Below, in pieces: positions 49,948-60,580 of a stretch of DNA of 64,000 bases. Every line of letters begins with the position of its first letter. Position 1 is the stretch's first letter. This DNA comes from Drosophila persimilis (lineage: Eukaryota > Arthropoda > Insecta > Diptera > Drosophilidae): NCBI RefSeq assembly GCF_003286085.1, contig NW_020825381.1, forward strand, positions 1-64,000, written 5' to 3'. The position numbers were made by a program, and so were the translations under genes. The notes beneath the pieces were generated by a model. That model was not told the DNA's origin, made no database searches, and was given only the letters and a program-made list of their open reading frames with translations.

Positions 49948-51149
49948 TCTGAAGGGTATTTCGGCCAGCAGCCTCGGCCTGGCTTTACAGTATGTGTGCG
50001 TGCTTTATTCAACAATTCTGATTGCCTGTTGTTGCAGAGTAAACTGATAGTCTGGTGTAAAATACGAGCACAAGGTTACGAGTTTTCCAAGGCCAAGCTG
50101 GTTCCCTGAAAATTACAAATTTAAAAACAGAGGATACACACAGAGAAAAACGGCATAGTAGGCACCCATGAATAGTTTAATTTAATAGAATGCACTTTGA
50201 TCTACACATAAATGTGCTCAAAAATATTTGTAATGCGGCCCAAGGCGTTCAATGGGTCTGGTGGGGTGGTGTCTCGGTGGACTGGTGGGGTGAAAAGTAA
50301 CCTCTTTGACCGCCAAAGTGCTCTGCTATCGCAAACAAGATTACGGTGCCTATTAGTCCATGTTTCATGTAGAACATGTCAAATTAGATACATATGTTAC
50401 TGACATGTTTTTTTTTTATTTATTTTTTTTTTTTGTTTTGGTATTTGATTGCTGCTGAATGGAATTTTTTTTGAGTGGAAAAACAGGAAGGAAATTGACG
50501 AAAAGTTGGATGAAAAGAATGGGGCTAATGCTCCTTCGATACACACCGACTCATCAAAACAAAATTCAGCCCGCGTGAGGAGATCATCGACGGCGCGGGG
50601 GAGACCTTTCGGAAATTATTTTTCGGACGGGATCAAATAGTTGGATAATCACTGCAACGACTGTCTATGAATGAGTGACCTAAAATAGCCTTATTGAATA
50701 AAATAAAAAATAAAATTGTATGGTGGGCTGGGGTGAAACCCCATCTAGTACTTTTTGGCATCGTCTGTCACTTTCTCTGCGAGTCCCAATAGATTTTTAA
50801 AATAGTTTAAAGCATACTTGATAATGTATAAATTTTGTATGCGATATTTTGTGTAAATTATTCATACAAAAAAAACTCGGAGCAAATCTATGGGTATATA
50901 TTTGGTAATCTACGTGTATAGATTAAAATTTCAGAGCTGTTTTATAGAGCTCACTCGACACTTTGAACCGTTTGTAAAATCATAATTATTTGACAGTTTT
51001 GTGCGTGTCTTTGCTTCTGCTTTGTTTGTTGTTCGGTGATCTGGTAACCTCCTCCTTAAAACAAAACGACATTCAAATCGAATGGTTCCCCTGACACTAA
51101 TCTAGTGTGGCTGCCGATACGGATACAAATTCCGAACAGGAAATACTAT
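49948..51149. other. Intergenic DNA upstream of the CYHR1-like gene
   Basis: No gene is supported; the short frames at 50212-50640 look like chance. There is a T-rich run at 50408-50435 and AT-rich sequence beyond. The core promoter of the zinc-finger gene should lie in the first few hundred bases, but I cannot point to a clear motif. It ends at the roo-like LTR. Confidence 0.5.
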
Positions 51150-51589
51150 TGTTAAGACCTTAAAAGAAAAGTCTAGACATTTGCGAGTTGAGTTGTAAAT
51201 TCAAACTAAATTTTATTCTTAAAATCAGAGCCTTATATGTGATTTGACAATGTAGGTAGGAGGTACAATTTGGTAGTCTATAATTATCGTTAGACCTACG
51301 CAGAGGATACACTTTACTGAGGGTGTCTATTTGAGTACATGCTTACATTAGTTTTATTTTAGGACCGCATTTGTTAAGTGTTTTCTCCACTTGTGTTTTG
51401 TTGTCGTATTAATGGGTTACAGATCTCTGTTTACACCAGTGCTGTCGTAACTTGTCTACTTTATGTAATTTCTTTAGAGATCGGTGTTGTTACATGAGTG
51501 AATGGGTACAATAATCTATTTATGTTTAAACATTCTGCAAGGGGCCGAAAGTGGCATTGTATTGACGATAATATGTTCATGTTTGAACA
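51150..51589 (-). repeat. 3' LTR of the roo-like element (about 440 bp)
   Basis: The minus strand runs from TGTTCAAACATGAACAT (51589) to GTCTTAACA (51150). The start TGTTCAAACATGAACA is an inverted repeat, as in roo. A near-identical copy of the junction starts at 51532 (57-bp shift). The far end is approximate. Confidence 0.55.
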
Positions 51590-51704
51590 TTCTGCAAAGG
51601 GCCGAAAGTGGCATTGTTTTGTATTTTGATTCTTGTGAACCTTTTTGTGTACATTTTCTTTATAGCTATAATTACAAGTACAGATAATCATTTACAGTCA
51701 ATTA

Positions 51705-52140
51705 CCGTGGGTAGGGAAGTGCTATCGTTTGCAGTCTTCGTGCTACTTTAATTCTTCTTACGGCATAGATTATTATCATTATTATGATTCCGATAATTAA
51801 GGCCGCATGTCCAGATACATGATGGAACTTAAGTCCTTTTAAGTTAGATGACCTTCTTTTAACAATTTTATTTCGTTTCTTAACTTATCCATTTCTTCTG
51901 TATGGTTAATTAATGGTACTGTTAATGGATTACAAACAATTTTTGGTATTTTGCTTATATTACTTATATAAAAGGATGAAATTGGTTCGTAGCTTTCTGT
52001 TTGAATACTGTGATGAGGTACTAGTATTTTATCATGCGGAAGATCAATTAGTTCTTGATTTGAGTTACTACATTGAATTCTAGCATTAGTGTTTACTGGA
52101 ACTTTGAAGAGTCAACTACCCTGCCTTTCTAATTCGACCC
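51705..52140 (-). pseudogene. Env C-terminal remnant of the roo-like element
   Basis: The minus strand reads NQELIDLPHDKILVPHHSIQ, then IPKIVCNPLTVPLI, then a charged heptad-like stretch (EEMDKLRNEIKLLKEG). After a frame break it gives a membrane segment (ALIIGIIIMIIIYAV) followed by RRIKVARR. This fits the C-terminal end of a roo-type envelope protein. The N-terminal part is not visible between this and the pol end, so most of env is deleted. Confidence 0.6.
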
Positions 52141-52184
52141 AAAATGATCATGTCTCTGCTATCTTCCTATACACGCAATTTGAA

Positions 52185-52735
52185 TTACCTTTTACTACTA
52201 CGAGTACTTCTGGTCTCTTTTGGAGTCATTCCTGAGTCTTGCTCTTCTGACTCAATTCCAGCTAATGGACAAATTTTAGTTATACGTCGTTTTATCAATC
52301 CGTCTTGATGTTTTATAGTTACTACTCTGACTCTAACGTCCCTACCTTTATGTATTTCTTCTATTTTTCGCAAGGGCCATCTAGCTGGGTGACAGGTTTC
52401 ATCTTTTATTAATACAATCTGTCCTGTTTTAATATTCTGCATTCCTATTTTCCATTTATTTCTTTCCATTTAATCCAAAATTCTCTTTTCATTTTCTGAA
52501 TTAATCTCCATCTATCCAGATTCCCGATTTTTTCCTCTGAAATTGTCTCAATCGGGCCAAATATTGGCCTTCCAATTATAAAATGACCTGGTGTTAATAC
52601 ATCCAGATCGTCAATATCATTTGTAGCTGTATACAAAGGGCGTGAATTTAGGTCCGCTTCAATTTGACATAATAGAGTTGACATTTCCTCATAGGTTAAA
52701 TTATTGTCCCCAATTACCCTTTTTAAGTGATATTT
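52185..52735 (-). pseudogene. Roo-like integrase C-terminal region (downstream of BEL3)
   Basis: The frame KYHLKRVIGDNNLTYEEMST continues the integrase core cut at 59645. It carries LNSRPLYTATNDIDDLDVLTPGHF and RWRLIQKMKREFWIKW. After a frame change near 52455 it continues with the DUF5641-type end (QIVLIKDETCHPARWPL, GRDVRVRVVTIK). It ends at 52185. Confidence 0.8.
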
Positions 52736-52740
52736 CACTG

Positions 52741-53047
52741 TGAAATTTTAGAATAGTTTTTCTAAATACAAAACCGAAAGTTCTTGGGTGACTGCAATTT
52801 TTTATTTAATACGACGAAAGAAAAGGGGTGCGTGCGTTCGATTTCAAGGGTTTTTCTCGACTTCTTTTCAATATATTCAAACAATTTCTTCTAAGCCTAC
52901 CTTACCTACGGTGGCAAAGCGGGGCGAATTCGCCAAGAGCGAGAGAACGAGCTTTTATTGCGCTCCCGCTTTGCCCTAGCCTAACTTACACTAGACTTCA
53001 TGAAATTATATCCTAATAACAATTATAAATATTCAAATGACGCTACA
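52741..53047 (-). repeat. 3' LTR of BEL3 (307 bp)
   Basis: On the plus strand it starts TGAAATTTTAGAATAG and ends GACGCTACA. Confidence 0.95.
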
Positions 53048-53074
53048 CCGGCCCCGTTGAAGGCCTGGAAGGCT

Positions 53075-56000
53075 TCAAACCATTGGCAGAAGCGCCAATT
53101 TGTGTATCGGCCTCCTGAACGTGGCTCCGCTGCTCGTCCTTAGCTCGACCACTCTGACCCTTCCGTCCTGCCCGGCGGTTGTTCCGACCACCCTTCCTAG
53201 GAGCCACTGTTGAGGGGGCAGGTTGTCCTCGGCGACGATTACTAGGTCGCCTTCCTTTATGTTTGGCTCCTCCTGGTGCCACTTGCATCTGATTTGTAAT
53301 CCCAGCACATACTCCCGGGACCATCGCTGCCAGAACATTTGCCTGGCTGACGAGACAAGCCGCCATCGCTTTAAGCAGCTCAGACCCTCCTGGTCCGGGG
53401 TCCTGGGTGCTGGGGGTGCGATGAGCGGCCCGCCTGTCAGCAGGTGCCCGGGAGTCAGCGCGTCTCCGTCGCTTGGGTCTGGGCTTAGGGGTCCTAGCGG
53501 GCGCGAGTTGAGCACTGCCTCGATCCCGACCAGCACGGTCTCCAGCTCCTCTGCGGTGAGGAGAGCGCTTCCGATGGCGCGTAGGAGTAGGCCCTTGGCA
53601 GACTTCACACCGGCCTCCCAAAGTCCGCCCATGTGCGGTGCTCGAGGCGGTATGAAGGCAAACTCGCACCCGCTTCTTGACGCAAATTCGCGTATCGCGT
53701 CCGCTTCCGCCTCCATCTTCCTCCGCAGTTCGCTGAAGTGGCGACTTGCTCCGACGAAATTTGTCGCGTTGTCGCAGTTCACGCGTTGCGGACATCCTCG
53801 ACGACCGACGAACCTTTGGAATGCCAACAAGAAGGAATTAGTCGTCAAATCGGAGACAATTTCTAAATGAACCGCCTTGGACGCAAAACAGACAAATAAC
53901 GCTATGTAGGACTTATAAGGGGGCCTTCCACGAATTTTCAGAGTCGTATAGACTGGGCCACAAAAATCAACGCCACATACTGAAAATGGGCGGAGAGCAC
54001 GGAGCCGGTCTGCGGGTAAGTTGCCCATCATTTGGGTCTGGAGTAGCGGCTTGCATTTAAAGCAACGAATACACGACCTAACTGTCGCCCTGCAGACCGC
54101 CTGAGCATTCACTATCCAAATGCGCTGTCTAAGGATACTCACGAGTGCTCGTGGGCCGGCATGAAAATTCGTTTGATGCAGATAGCGAACGTATGTCTGC
54201 ACAAACTGCGAGCGTTTTGTCAATAACAAAGGAAACTTGGCATTATATGACATAGGAGCGTTAACTAGTCGCCCCCCAACTCGCAACAACGAAAAAGAGC
54301 ACCATGTCCCAGCCTCTTCATGGATGAAGGGATTCAAGCGCTGAAGACTGGGGCCTAACTTGGTGCCTTTACGAACCCTTTCAATATCTTCTTGAGACTC
54401 ATTTTTCTGTGTTATTTCGACTATTTTTAGAAACGCCTCGTCGTATTCTACGGATGACGGAATTTTTCCAAAGTTGAGACTTTTGTCTTTGCATTTTCGG
54501 ATGAAGCGGAACACGAAAACGAACACTCTTAGCAGTTTGAGGTGTGACGAGTATCCCTCGATTACATCCACTAAGTAATTTGGCTTGGCCGCGACGGTCA
54601 GTCCGACCGATTTCTTCCGACTTTCCATCTGTTTCTCTTCTTCGGAAAGCTCGAAGTGTGGATTTCTGGGCCAGCTCTCTTCTTCAAACTTTAAGAACTC
54701 TGGTCCTCCAAACCAGATCGACTGCACGATTTCCTCTACGTCACAACCTCTCGAAACTATGTCTGCTGGGTTCTGTTTTGTTGGCACATGCCGCCACGTA
54801 GCTTCACTTGACCACTCTTGAATCTCCGCTACTCGGTTCGCAACGAATGTTGACAACGACGAAGGGTGGGATCTGATCCAATGAAGAGTAACTTCTGAAT
54901 CTGACCAGAATATCATTTTATCAATTGGAACCTTGAGCAGGGATTTGATTCGGTGACAAAGGTCTGCTAGAAGGTGAGCGGCACATAACTCAAGCCTTGG
55001 GAGCGTTTTCGTCTTGAGTGGCGCTACTTTCGACTTTGCAGTCAACAAGGAGACCTTGAAACCTTCTGCAGTCTTTCTACGGATATAGACGCAGGCTCCA
55101 TAAGCTCTCATGGATGCGTCGGCAAAGGCATGTACTTGAATCGGTGACATGGGATCAGTATGCACAAATCGAGGTATGGTAATCTTCTCCAACTGACCCA
55201 AGGATTCTTTTAATAAGTTCCATGCTGTTTCCAAGTTCATTGGAATTGACTCATCCCAATCTAGCTTGTTGAGCCAAAGCTCCTGTAGTAGGATCTTTCC
55301 CTTAATTACTAAAGGACTTAACAAGCCAAGGGGGTCAAACAGCTTTGATGTCACCGATAAGATGTTCCGTTTTGTCGCTCGGAGACCCATAACTGACGTG
55401 TCAATTTGGAACTTAAAGACGTCTTCGTGTGGCAGCCACGATATTCCTAACGCCTTAGTTGACTCTGAGTCCGAGATCGTTATCGGTTTAACTGTGCTCT
55501 CGGATGCGGTGACCTCAGGTGAGTTCGAAAACCATTTAGTCAATTCAAACCCAGCGGTTTGAAGAACCTGAGCCACATCAGACTTAATTGTCTTTAACTC
55601 CTCTACGCAACCAGCACCAGTCAACATGTCATCGACATAGAAGTCGGAGTCGATAACTTCAGCAGCTTTAGGGAATGAGAGTTTTGCAGACTCACTCAAC
55701 CTCTTCAAACACCGAATTGCCAAAAATGGGGCTGGTCCAGTCCCATATGTTACGGTGTTGAGCTGGTATATTCTCAAGGACTCAGACGGGTCTCTTCTCC
55801 ACACTATGAGCTGGAATTGTCTATCCGCATCAGCGACCCAGACTTGGCGATACATCTTCTTAACATCGGCTGTCAAGGCGTACCTGTGTAGTCTGAATCG
55901 GAGCAATGTCGAATACAGCTCATCCTGTATCGTAAGACCGACCATCAATATGTCGTTCAAGGCCACCTGAGAGGACGTTTTACAAGACGCATCGAAAACG

Positions 56001-58231
56001 ACGCGGAGCTTGGTCGACGTGCTTTGAGGCCTCAACACACACTGATGTGGAATGAAATAATGTGGAGTTTTGGGGATTGTGTTGTCTGTGGTAGACATGT
56101 GACCCAAGGAGAGGTACTCTTCCATGAACTCCAAGTACATTTTCTGCAACTCGGGGTCACGAGACAATCTTTTTTCAAGCGATAAAAACCGCCGTTTAGC
56201 CACTTCAAAGGAGTTGCCTAAGATACTGGGATCTGATTTGAACGGCAGTCTTACTTCAAACCGACCTGAAGGCACGACCTGAGTAGTCCTTCTATAATGC
56301 TTTTCACATAACTTGTGTTCAGGAGATAAAGACTTTTTAGAAGACGGCAATTCTTCCAGTGACCAAAACTTTTGTAATGTATTGTCGATGTGGATCACTG
56401 ACTCTTCTCGACAACTCAAACAATTCCTAGCTTCTTGGGTGGCAGTCACCTTTGGAGTGTATCTGCCCGACACAATCCAGCCGAGAAGCGTTTTCTGCAG
56501 AGTTGGATAGTCAGGACCTTGGCGAATCTGACCAACAGATAGAAGTTCGAAAAATGTTTCTGCACCTATCAACATATCTATCTTCTGTGGCTTGAAGAAA
56601 TATGGGTCTGCAAGTGGTAAGTTCTTTGGGATTTTCCAGTCACTCACGTTAAGTGTCTGATCAGGGTGATACCCCGAAATGGACCTTAGAATCCAGAAAT
56701 CAACCGAAAACTCACTACCAGTAATTCGCGACTTCACCACCGTGTGTATCTTTTTCTTGACTTGTGAATTGGATTCACCAATACCAAGCAAGTTGATACA
56801 CGACTCCTCCCTACGGATCTGTAAGCGCTGTGCTAAGTCCTCAGTTATAAAATTGGTTTGAGACCCCGAGTCAAGCAGAGCTCGGGCCAAAACATGTTCA
56901 CCATTATTTGTTCGGACGCTTACGATCGACGTAGCCAGAATAACTCTATCCATAGCTGTCGCATGGAGAGCATGCGAAGTGGAAGGTTGATTCTGATTGG
57001 GAGGAGGAGAAGAATTCTCTGGGGGTGATGGTAACGCTAGACTTTTATTCGCCACTGTGTACCTATGCAATAAGGTATGGTGTGAGCAGCCACACACTCG
57101 ACACTTCTTAGCTTTGCATCGTACTACAGAGTGGCCTGGCTGCAGACAATTGATGCACAAGGATGCAGTTTTTGCGAATTCGAACCTTTGCATTACTGCT
57201 AGCCGACCAAATGGACTGCACTCTGTCAACAAATGGACTTTCGCATTGCAGTAGCTGCATTGTTGATTTTTAGTATTCGCGGTGGAACACGCGAATGAGC
57301 TCCGATTATGCTGCTTGCTTGGCACAGCTTTCTGCTCCTGCTTTGGTTTGTCCGAATTTTCGGCCGAAAGATGCTGATGTCTGCGATTAAGCAACCTTTC
57401 ACAGTCCGTCCAAAGTGGCAGTTTGTCATAATCGAGCTGTTCTTCCCATTTCTCTTTGGTCACCGGATCGACTCTGCTCAAGACGAGATGAATAATCATC
57501 GCATTCGAGATCTTTTTATCATCGCCTATCGACAACAACGAACCATATATGGATGAGGCGGTATCGATAAGGTTCCTTAAGGACGATGCTGATTGCTGGG
57601 TCATTTTGGGAAGATTAAATAGAGCATCAATGTGATTTTTAAAGATCAGACAATCATTATCGTAGACCCGTTTTAAGCTAGCCATTGCTTTCTCGTAGTT
57701 GGTCTCGGTTACTTGGAAAGCCCTAACTGTTCCCAACGCTTCACCGGAGAGACACGAAAGCAAATGGTTGAACTTTTCGATAATTGGAATGCTTTGGTCA
57801 TTATGAACTAGAGTCTCAAATAAACCTATGAAGTTTTTAAAGTCCGAATAGTTGCCGCTGAACTGCGGCAGAGCTAACTTCGGAAGGCGAGCACGAGTTG
57901 GGCCACCATAAGCTGGTACTGCCTGTATTGTCTCATCAGCTGTCTTTAATGCGCAAATGAGAGACATTAATTTTGCCTTTGTGACAATTGAGAGTTCTTC
58001 CAACTCGACTCCAAATTCATCGTCAATGTCTATATCTTCAATCTTCTCTTGAAGTTCGCGTGCCGTGTCAATGCTACGCATCAGCGTTTCGAGTCTGCAC
58101 TCGAGCTCCGTCAATACCAGCGGAATATCCCCCGCTTCTAAACGGTCCGCTAATAAACGAATGCCTTTGACACGGCAACTGCGCTTTTTCTTCAGCTCTT
58201 CAAGGACGATATTGTTGGCTTTTGAGGTCAT
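53075..58231 (-). CDS. BEL3 Gag-Pol polyprotein, intact (about 1718 aa)
   Basis: I start at ATG 58231 (MTSKANNIVLEELKKKRSC); the seven codons before it begin only with TTG. The BEL-type Gag core has LPQFSGNYSDFKNFIGLFE and DNDCLIFKNHIDALFNLP. Three knuckles follow: CSYCNAKVHLLTEC, CINCLQPGHSVVRC and CRVCGCSHHTLLH. The protease is ALLDSGSQTNFIT with Asp near 454. RT has FYVDDMLTG with Asp 867 and 868. RNase H has FADASMRAYGAC and PTKQNPADIVSRG. The integrase zinc region is NFHAGPRALVSILR ... CIRCFKCK, and the triad is Asp 1422 (GVDFCGP), Asp 1487 (CDNATNF) and Glu 1539 (LWEAGVK). It closes with a DUF5641-type tail (DGRVRVVELRT) at 53075. No break is seen, so it may be active. Confidence 0.95.
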   Translation of the reverse strand: MTSKANNIVLEELKKKRSCRVKGIRLLADRLEAGDIPLVLTELECRLETLMRSIDTARELQEKIEDIDIDDEFGVELEELSIVTKAKLMSLICALKTADETIQAVPAYGGPTRARLPKLALPQFSGNYSDFKNFIGLFETLVHNDQSIPIIEKFNHLLSCLSGEALGTVRAFQVTETNYEKAMASLKRVYDNDCLIFKNHIDALFNLPKMTQQSASSLRNLIDTASSIYGSLLSIGDDKKISNAMIIHLVLSRVDPVTKEKWEEQLDYDKLPLWTDCERLLNRRHQHLSAENSDKPKQEQKAVPSKQHNRSSFACSTANTKNQQCSYCNAKVHLLTECSPFGRLAVMQRFEFAKTASLCINCLQPGHSVVRCKAKKCRVCGCSHHTLLHRYTVANKSLALPSPPENSSPPPNQNQPSTSHALHATAMDRVILATSIVSVRTNNGEHVLARALLDSGSQTNFITEDLAQRLQIRREESCINLLGIGESNSQVKKKIHTVVKSRITGSEFSVDFWILRSISGYHPDQTLNVSDWKIPKNLPLADPYFFKPQKIDMLIGAETFFELLSVGQIRQGPDYPTLQKTLLGWIVSGRYTPKVTATQEARNCLSCREESVIHIDNTLQKFWSLEELPSSKKSLSPEHKLCEKHYRRTTQVVPSGRFEVRLPFKSDPSILGNSFEVAKRRFLSLEKRLSRDPELQKMYLEFMEEYLSLGHMSTTDNTIPKTPHYFIPHQCVLRPQSTSTKLRVVFDASCKTSSQVALNDILMVGLTIQDELYSTLLRFRLHRYALTADVKKMYRQVWVADADRQFQLIVWRRDPSESLRIYQLNTVTYGTGPAPFLAIRCLKRLSESAKLSFPKAAEVIDSDFYVDDMLTGAGCVEELKTIKSDVAQVLQTAGFELTKWFSNSPEVTASESTVKPITISDSESTKALGISWLPHEDVFKFQIDTSVMGLRATKRNILSVTSKLFDPLGLLSPLVIKGKILLQELWLNKLDWDESIPMNLETAWNLLKESLGQLEKITIPRFVHTDPMSPIQVHAFADASMRAYGACVYIRRKTAEGFKVSLLTAKSKVAPLKTKTLPRLELCAAHLLADLCHRIKSLLKVPIDKMIFWSDSEVTLHWIRSHPSSLSTFVANRVAEIQEWSSEATWRHVPTKQNPADIVSRGCDVEEIVQSIWFGGPEFLKFEEESWPRNPHFELSEEEKQMESRKKSVGLTVAAKPNYLVDVIEGYSSHLKLLRVFVFVFRFIRKCKDKSLNFGKIPSSVEYDEAFLKIVEITQKNESQEDIERVRKGTKLGPSLQRLNPFIHEEAGTWCSFSLLRVGGRLVNAPMSYNAKFPLLLTKRSQFVQTYVRYLHQTNFHAGPRALVSILRQRIWIVNAQAVCRATVRSCIRCFKCKPLLQTQMMGNLPADRLRALRPFSVCGVDFCGPVYTTLKIRGRPPYKSYIALFVCFASKAVHLEIVSDLTTNSFLLAFQRFVGRRGCPQRVNCDNATNFVGASRHFSELRRKMEAEADAIREFASRSGCEFAFIPPRAPHMGGLWEAGVKSAKGLLLRAIGSALLTAEELETVLVGIEAVLNSRPLGPLSPDPSDGDALTPGHLLTGGPLIAPPAPRTPDQEGLSCLKRWRLVSSARQMFWQRWSREYVLGLQIRCKWHQEEPNIKEGDLVIVAEDNLPPQQWLLGRVVGTTAGQDGRVRVVELRTSSGATFRRPIHKLALLPMV

Positions 58232-58335
58232 ATTGATTCTCAATGCAAGCAACTGAAGGCGAAAGATCGTTTCTAATAATCGTATTTAATGCCGAGGCAC
58301 TCAATGAAATAATGGGTAATTGTACCCAAACGAGG

Positions 58336-58480
58336 TGAAAAACCAATATACCCGAAAAATTTAGGGTAGAGCGTCGCTTGGCTGGCGCGTACACGAAAAC
58401 CACACAAGAATACCAACGAACTGTACTGGTGACAAGCGAAAACGAAAAATTTCACCGCTGCAGTTCAGAAGAATTAATGT
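58336..58480 (-). promoter_or_regulatory. BEL3 leader module, ORF-proximal copy
   Basis: The minus strand has CTGCAGCGGTGAAATTTTTCG, then TTCGCTTGTCACC, then CCAAGCGACGCTCTACCC, then TTTTTCGGGTATATTGG. It is the same order as the distal copy and as the BEL2 leader. Confidence 0.5.
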
Positions 58481-58564
58481 TGTGTATGCGTATGCACCGA
58501 CAACGATCGACGCTAAATTGATTTACGAGGCACGACTTTGTCTTAATTGATAGTTGGATCCTAC

Positions 58565-58715
58565 TGACACCAAACGAATATACCCGACGAAAACAGGGTA
58601 GCGCGTCACTTGGTGTTTGGTTTGGATCAAGCGCGCCAAACAAAAGAACAACAATAAGCAACGGTGAAGAGCGAAAGCGAGACGAAAAAATTCACCGCTG
58701 CAGCTGCGTATTGGT
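58565..58715 (-). promoter_or_regulatory. BEL3 leader module, distal copy
   Basis: The minus strand has CTGCAGCGGTGAATTTTTTCG, TCGCTTTCGCTCTTCACC, GGCGCGCTTGA, CCAAGTGACGCGCTACCC and TTTTCGTCGGGTATATTCG. It is closer to the BEL2 copy than to its own neighbour. Confidence 0.5.
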
Positions 58716-59314
58716 ATGCGTGCTTGGCCAACGACCCAACTATACATATATTTGACACAACGAAAACGAGAAAGGGGAAAGGGGCGACAGCGATTGCAGT
58801 AAAAATGAGTTATGTATATGTGTAGTTATTGCGTCCAAGAGGGTTAGATGTACATATGTATGTATATATGTATTAATATATATGCTCAACTCTAACTACA
58901 GCATGCAATCTAGCTCTACTATGTCATACGTATGTGCCAAGAATTGAAAGCGAGGTGCAATTGTTTCAGCACAAGACAATAATTCGAGTTTTTTAATCTT
59001 TCGTCTTCACTCGAGCTTTAAATTTTTTGCACAAATACCTCTTGGGAAGATAGGAAATTCCAGGTGCTGTACTCTCCTCTTGTATATGTAGCTGCAGACA
59101 GGGTATTGCACGACCGACGCGGTGATTTTTAGTTTGGTTTGTTTAATTATTGCACACACGTCGCGGTCACTTTGGCAATTTAGCTGCAGCACATATGCAT
59201 GTACATGTATGTATGTATGTACAATAGATTTTGGCTATTTATGTATGTATCTTCACTGTGTCACTGTCACTTTTTGCCTTTCCACTTGAATTAATATATA
59301 CGTTTAAATTGCGA

Positions 59315-59332
59315 GTCCACCCGGGGGCGCCA
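59315..59332 (-). other. BEL3 primer-binding site
   Basis: On the minus strand TGGCGCCCCCGGGTGGAC begins directly after the LTR end. The tRNA was not assigned. Confidence 0.7.
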
Positions 59333-59639
59333 TGAAATTTTAGAATAGTTTTTCTAAATACAAAACCGAAAGTTCTTGGGTGACTGCAATTTTTTATTTA
59401 ATACGACGAAAGAAAAGGGGTGCGTGCGTTCGATTTCAAGGGTTTTTCTCGACTTCTTTTCAATATATTCAAACAATTTCTTCTAAGCCTACCTTACCTA
59501 CGGTGGCAAAGCGGGGCGAATTCGCCAAGAGCGAGAGAACGAGCTTTTATTGCGCTCCCGCTTTGCCCTAGCCTAACTTACACTAGACTTCATGAAATTA
59601 TATCCTAATAACAATTATAAATATTCAAATGACGCTACA
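59333..59639 (-). repeat. 5' LTR of BEL3 (307 bp)
   Basis: It has the same ends and length as the copy at 52741. No differences were noticed. Confidence 0.95.
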
Positions 59640-59644
59640 CACTG

Positions 59645-60573
59645 ATTTTACCCCAGCTTCCCAAATACCTCCGAAGTGAGGTCCTGCCGGGGGAATAAAA
59701 TACCACTAGATCTGTTCTCTTTCTAATATTGGAACCACTTTTATGTTGTCTTTGAGGGCTTTTCGGTATTCCTCGTCTAATTTGCGCGAAGCTCCCACAA
59801 AGTTGGTTCCATTATCGGAAAAAATTTTTGCACATTTTCCTCTTCTTGAAAAAAACCTTCTAAGTGCAGCTAGAAATGCATCTGAAGTAAGATCGCTGAC
59901 TACTTCCAAATGAATAGCTTTTGTCGCCATGCATACGAATACGGCAATATATCCCTTATAGGATTTCTGCCCCCGGTTTTTAGAGCATCGAATATGGTAA
60001 GGCCCGGCGGCACCTGTATTTGTAAACGGGTGCGACATTGTAGCTCTGTGTTTCGGCAGATTTCCCATAATTTGTTCTGCAGTATTCTGTCGATACCTAG
60101 CACAGGTGACACACTCTTTAAGTTTTTTCTTTAAGCAATTTCTTAGCCCAAATATCCAAAACTTTCGCTGGATATAGTTTCGCATCAGATTAATTCCACC
60201 GTGCAATGTTTCTTTATGTGCATTCTTGATAATTAAAGACGTCAAGTGACACTTATCTAAAATCAAGGGATGTTTAACCTCAAATTCCGCGTTGGAGTTT
60301 TGCAATCTACCTCCAACTCGTAACAATCCGTCTTTATCTAAGAACGGATTTAAGCTTAATAGTTTATTTTTTGTTTCTATTTCCTTTTTATTAATTAGGC
60401 TAGCTATTTCGGAACCGAAATGGATAGCTTGTAGTTGTTTTACTATTAATACTTTGGCACTCTTAATCTCCTTCACTGTCAAAAATTAAGGAAATTCTTT
60501 CTTTTTGGTTTTGATTTGAATAAACCCTAATACATATGCTGTGGAGATAATGATTTTTATCCCCAATCGGCCG
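59645..60573 (-). pseudogene. Roo-like pol: linker and integrase N-terminal and core region
   Basis: The minus strand starts with a linker frame that has a stop near 60488, then runs open from 60482 (VKEIKSAKVLIVKQLQ). It has NPFLDKDGLLRVGGRL, the zinc region HKETLHGGINLMRNYI ... CVTCARYR, and the core. The motif that should hold the first catalytic Asp reads TNTGAAGPYHI, two residues short of the usual form and without the Asp. The second Asp is present (SDNGTNFVGA). After a frame change near 59710 the Glu motif (IWEAGVK) is followed at once by BEL3. Confidence 0.8.
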
Positions 60574-60580
60574 ACTAATT

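Larger units (their letters stand above)
58232..59332 (-). other. BEL3 leader
   Basis: No gene is supported. It holds the two copies of the promoter-like module, (GTAT/CATA)-type simple repeats at about 58850-58885 and 59195-59222, and the primer site at its start. Confidence 0.6.
52741..59639 (-). mobile_element. BEL3: BEL/Pao LTR retrotransposon, intact ORF, 5-bp target duplication
   Basis: It is flanked by CACTG (52736-52740 and 59640-59644) and inserted into the roo-like integrase just after the catalytic Glu, in the same orientation. The 307-bp LTRs look identical. It has a 1.1-kb leader with a duplicated module and one long gag-pol ORF. It appears complete and recent. Confidence 0.95.

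Noticed and set aside
50212-50640. Two 63-codon ORFs upstream of the CYHR1-like gene
   Set aside because: No domain, ordinary length for chance ORFs, and T-rich flanks.
53043-53795. 250-codon ORF with Arg-rich protein on the minus strand
   Set aside because: It is another frame of the BEL3 integrase region; the composition follows from GC-rich coding DNA.
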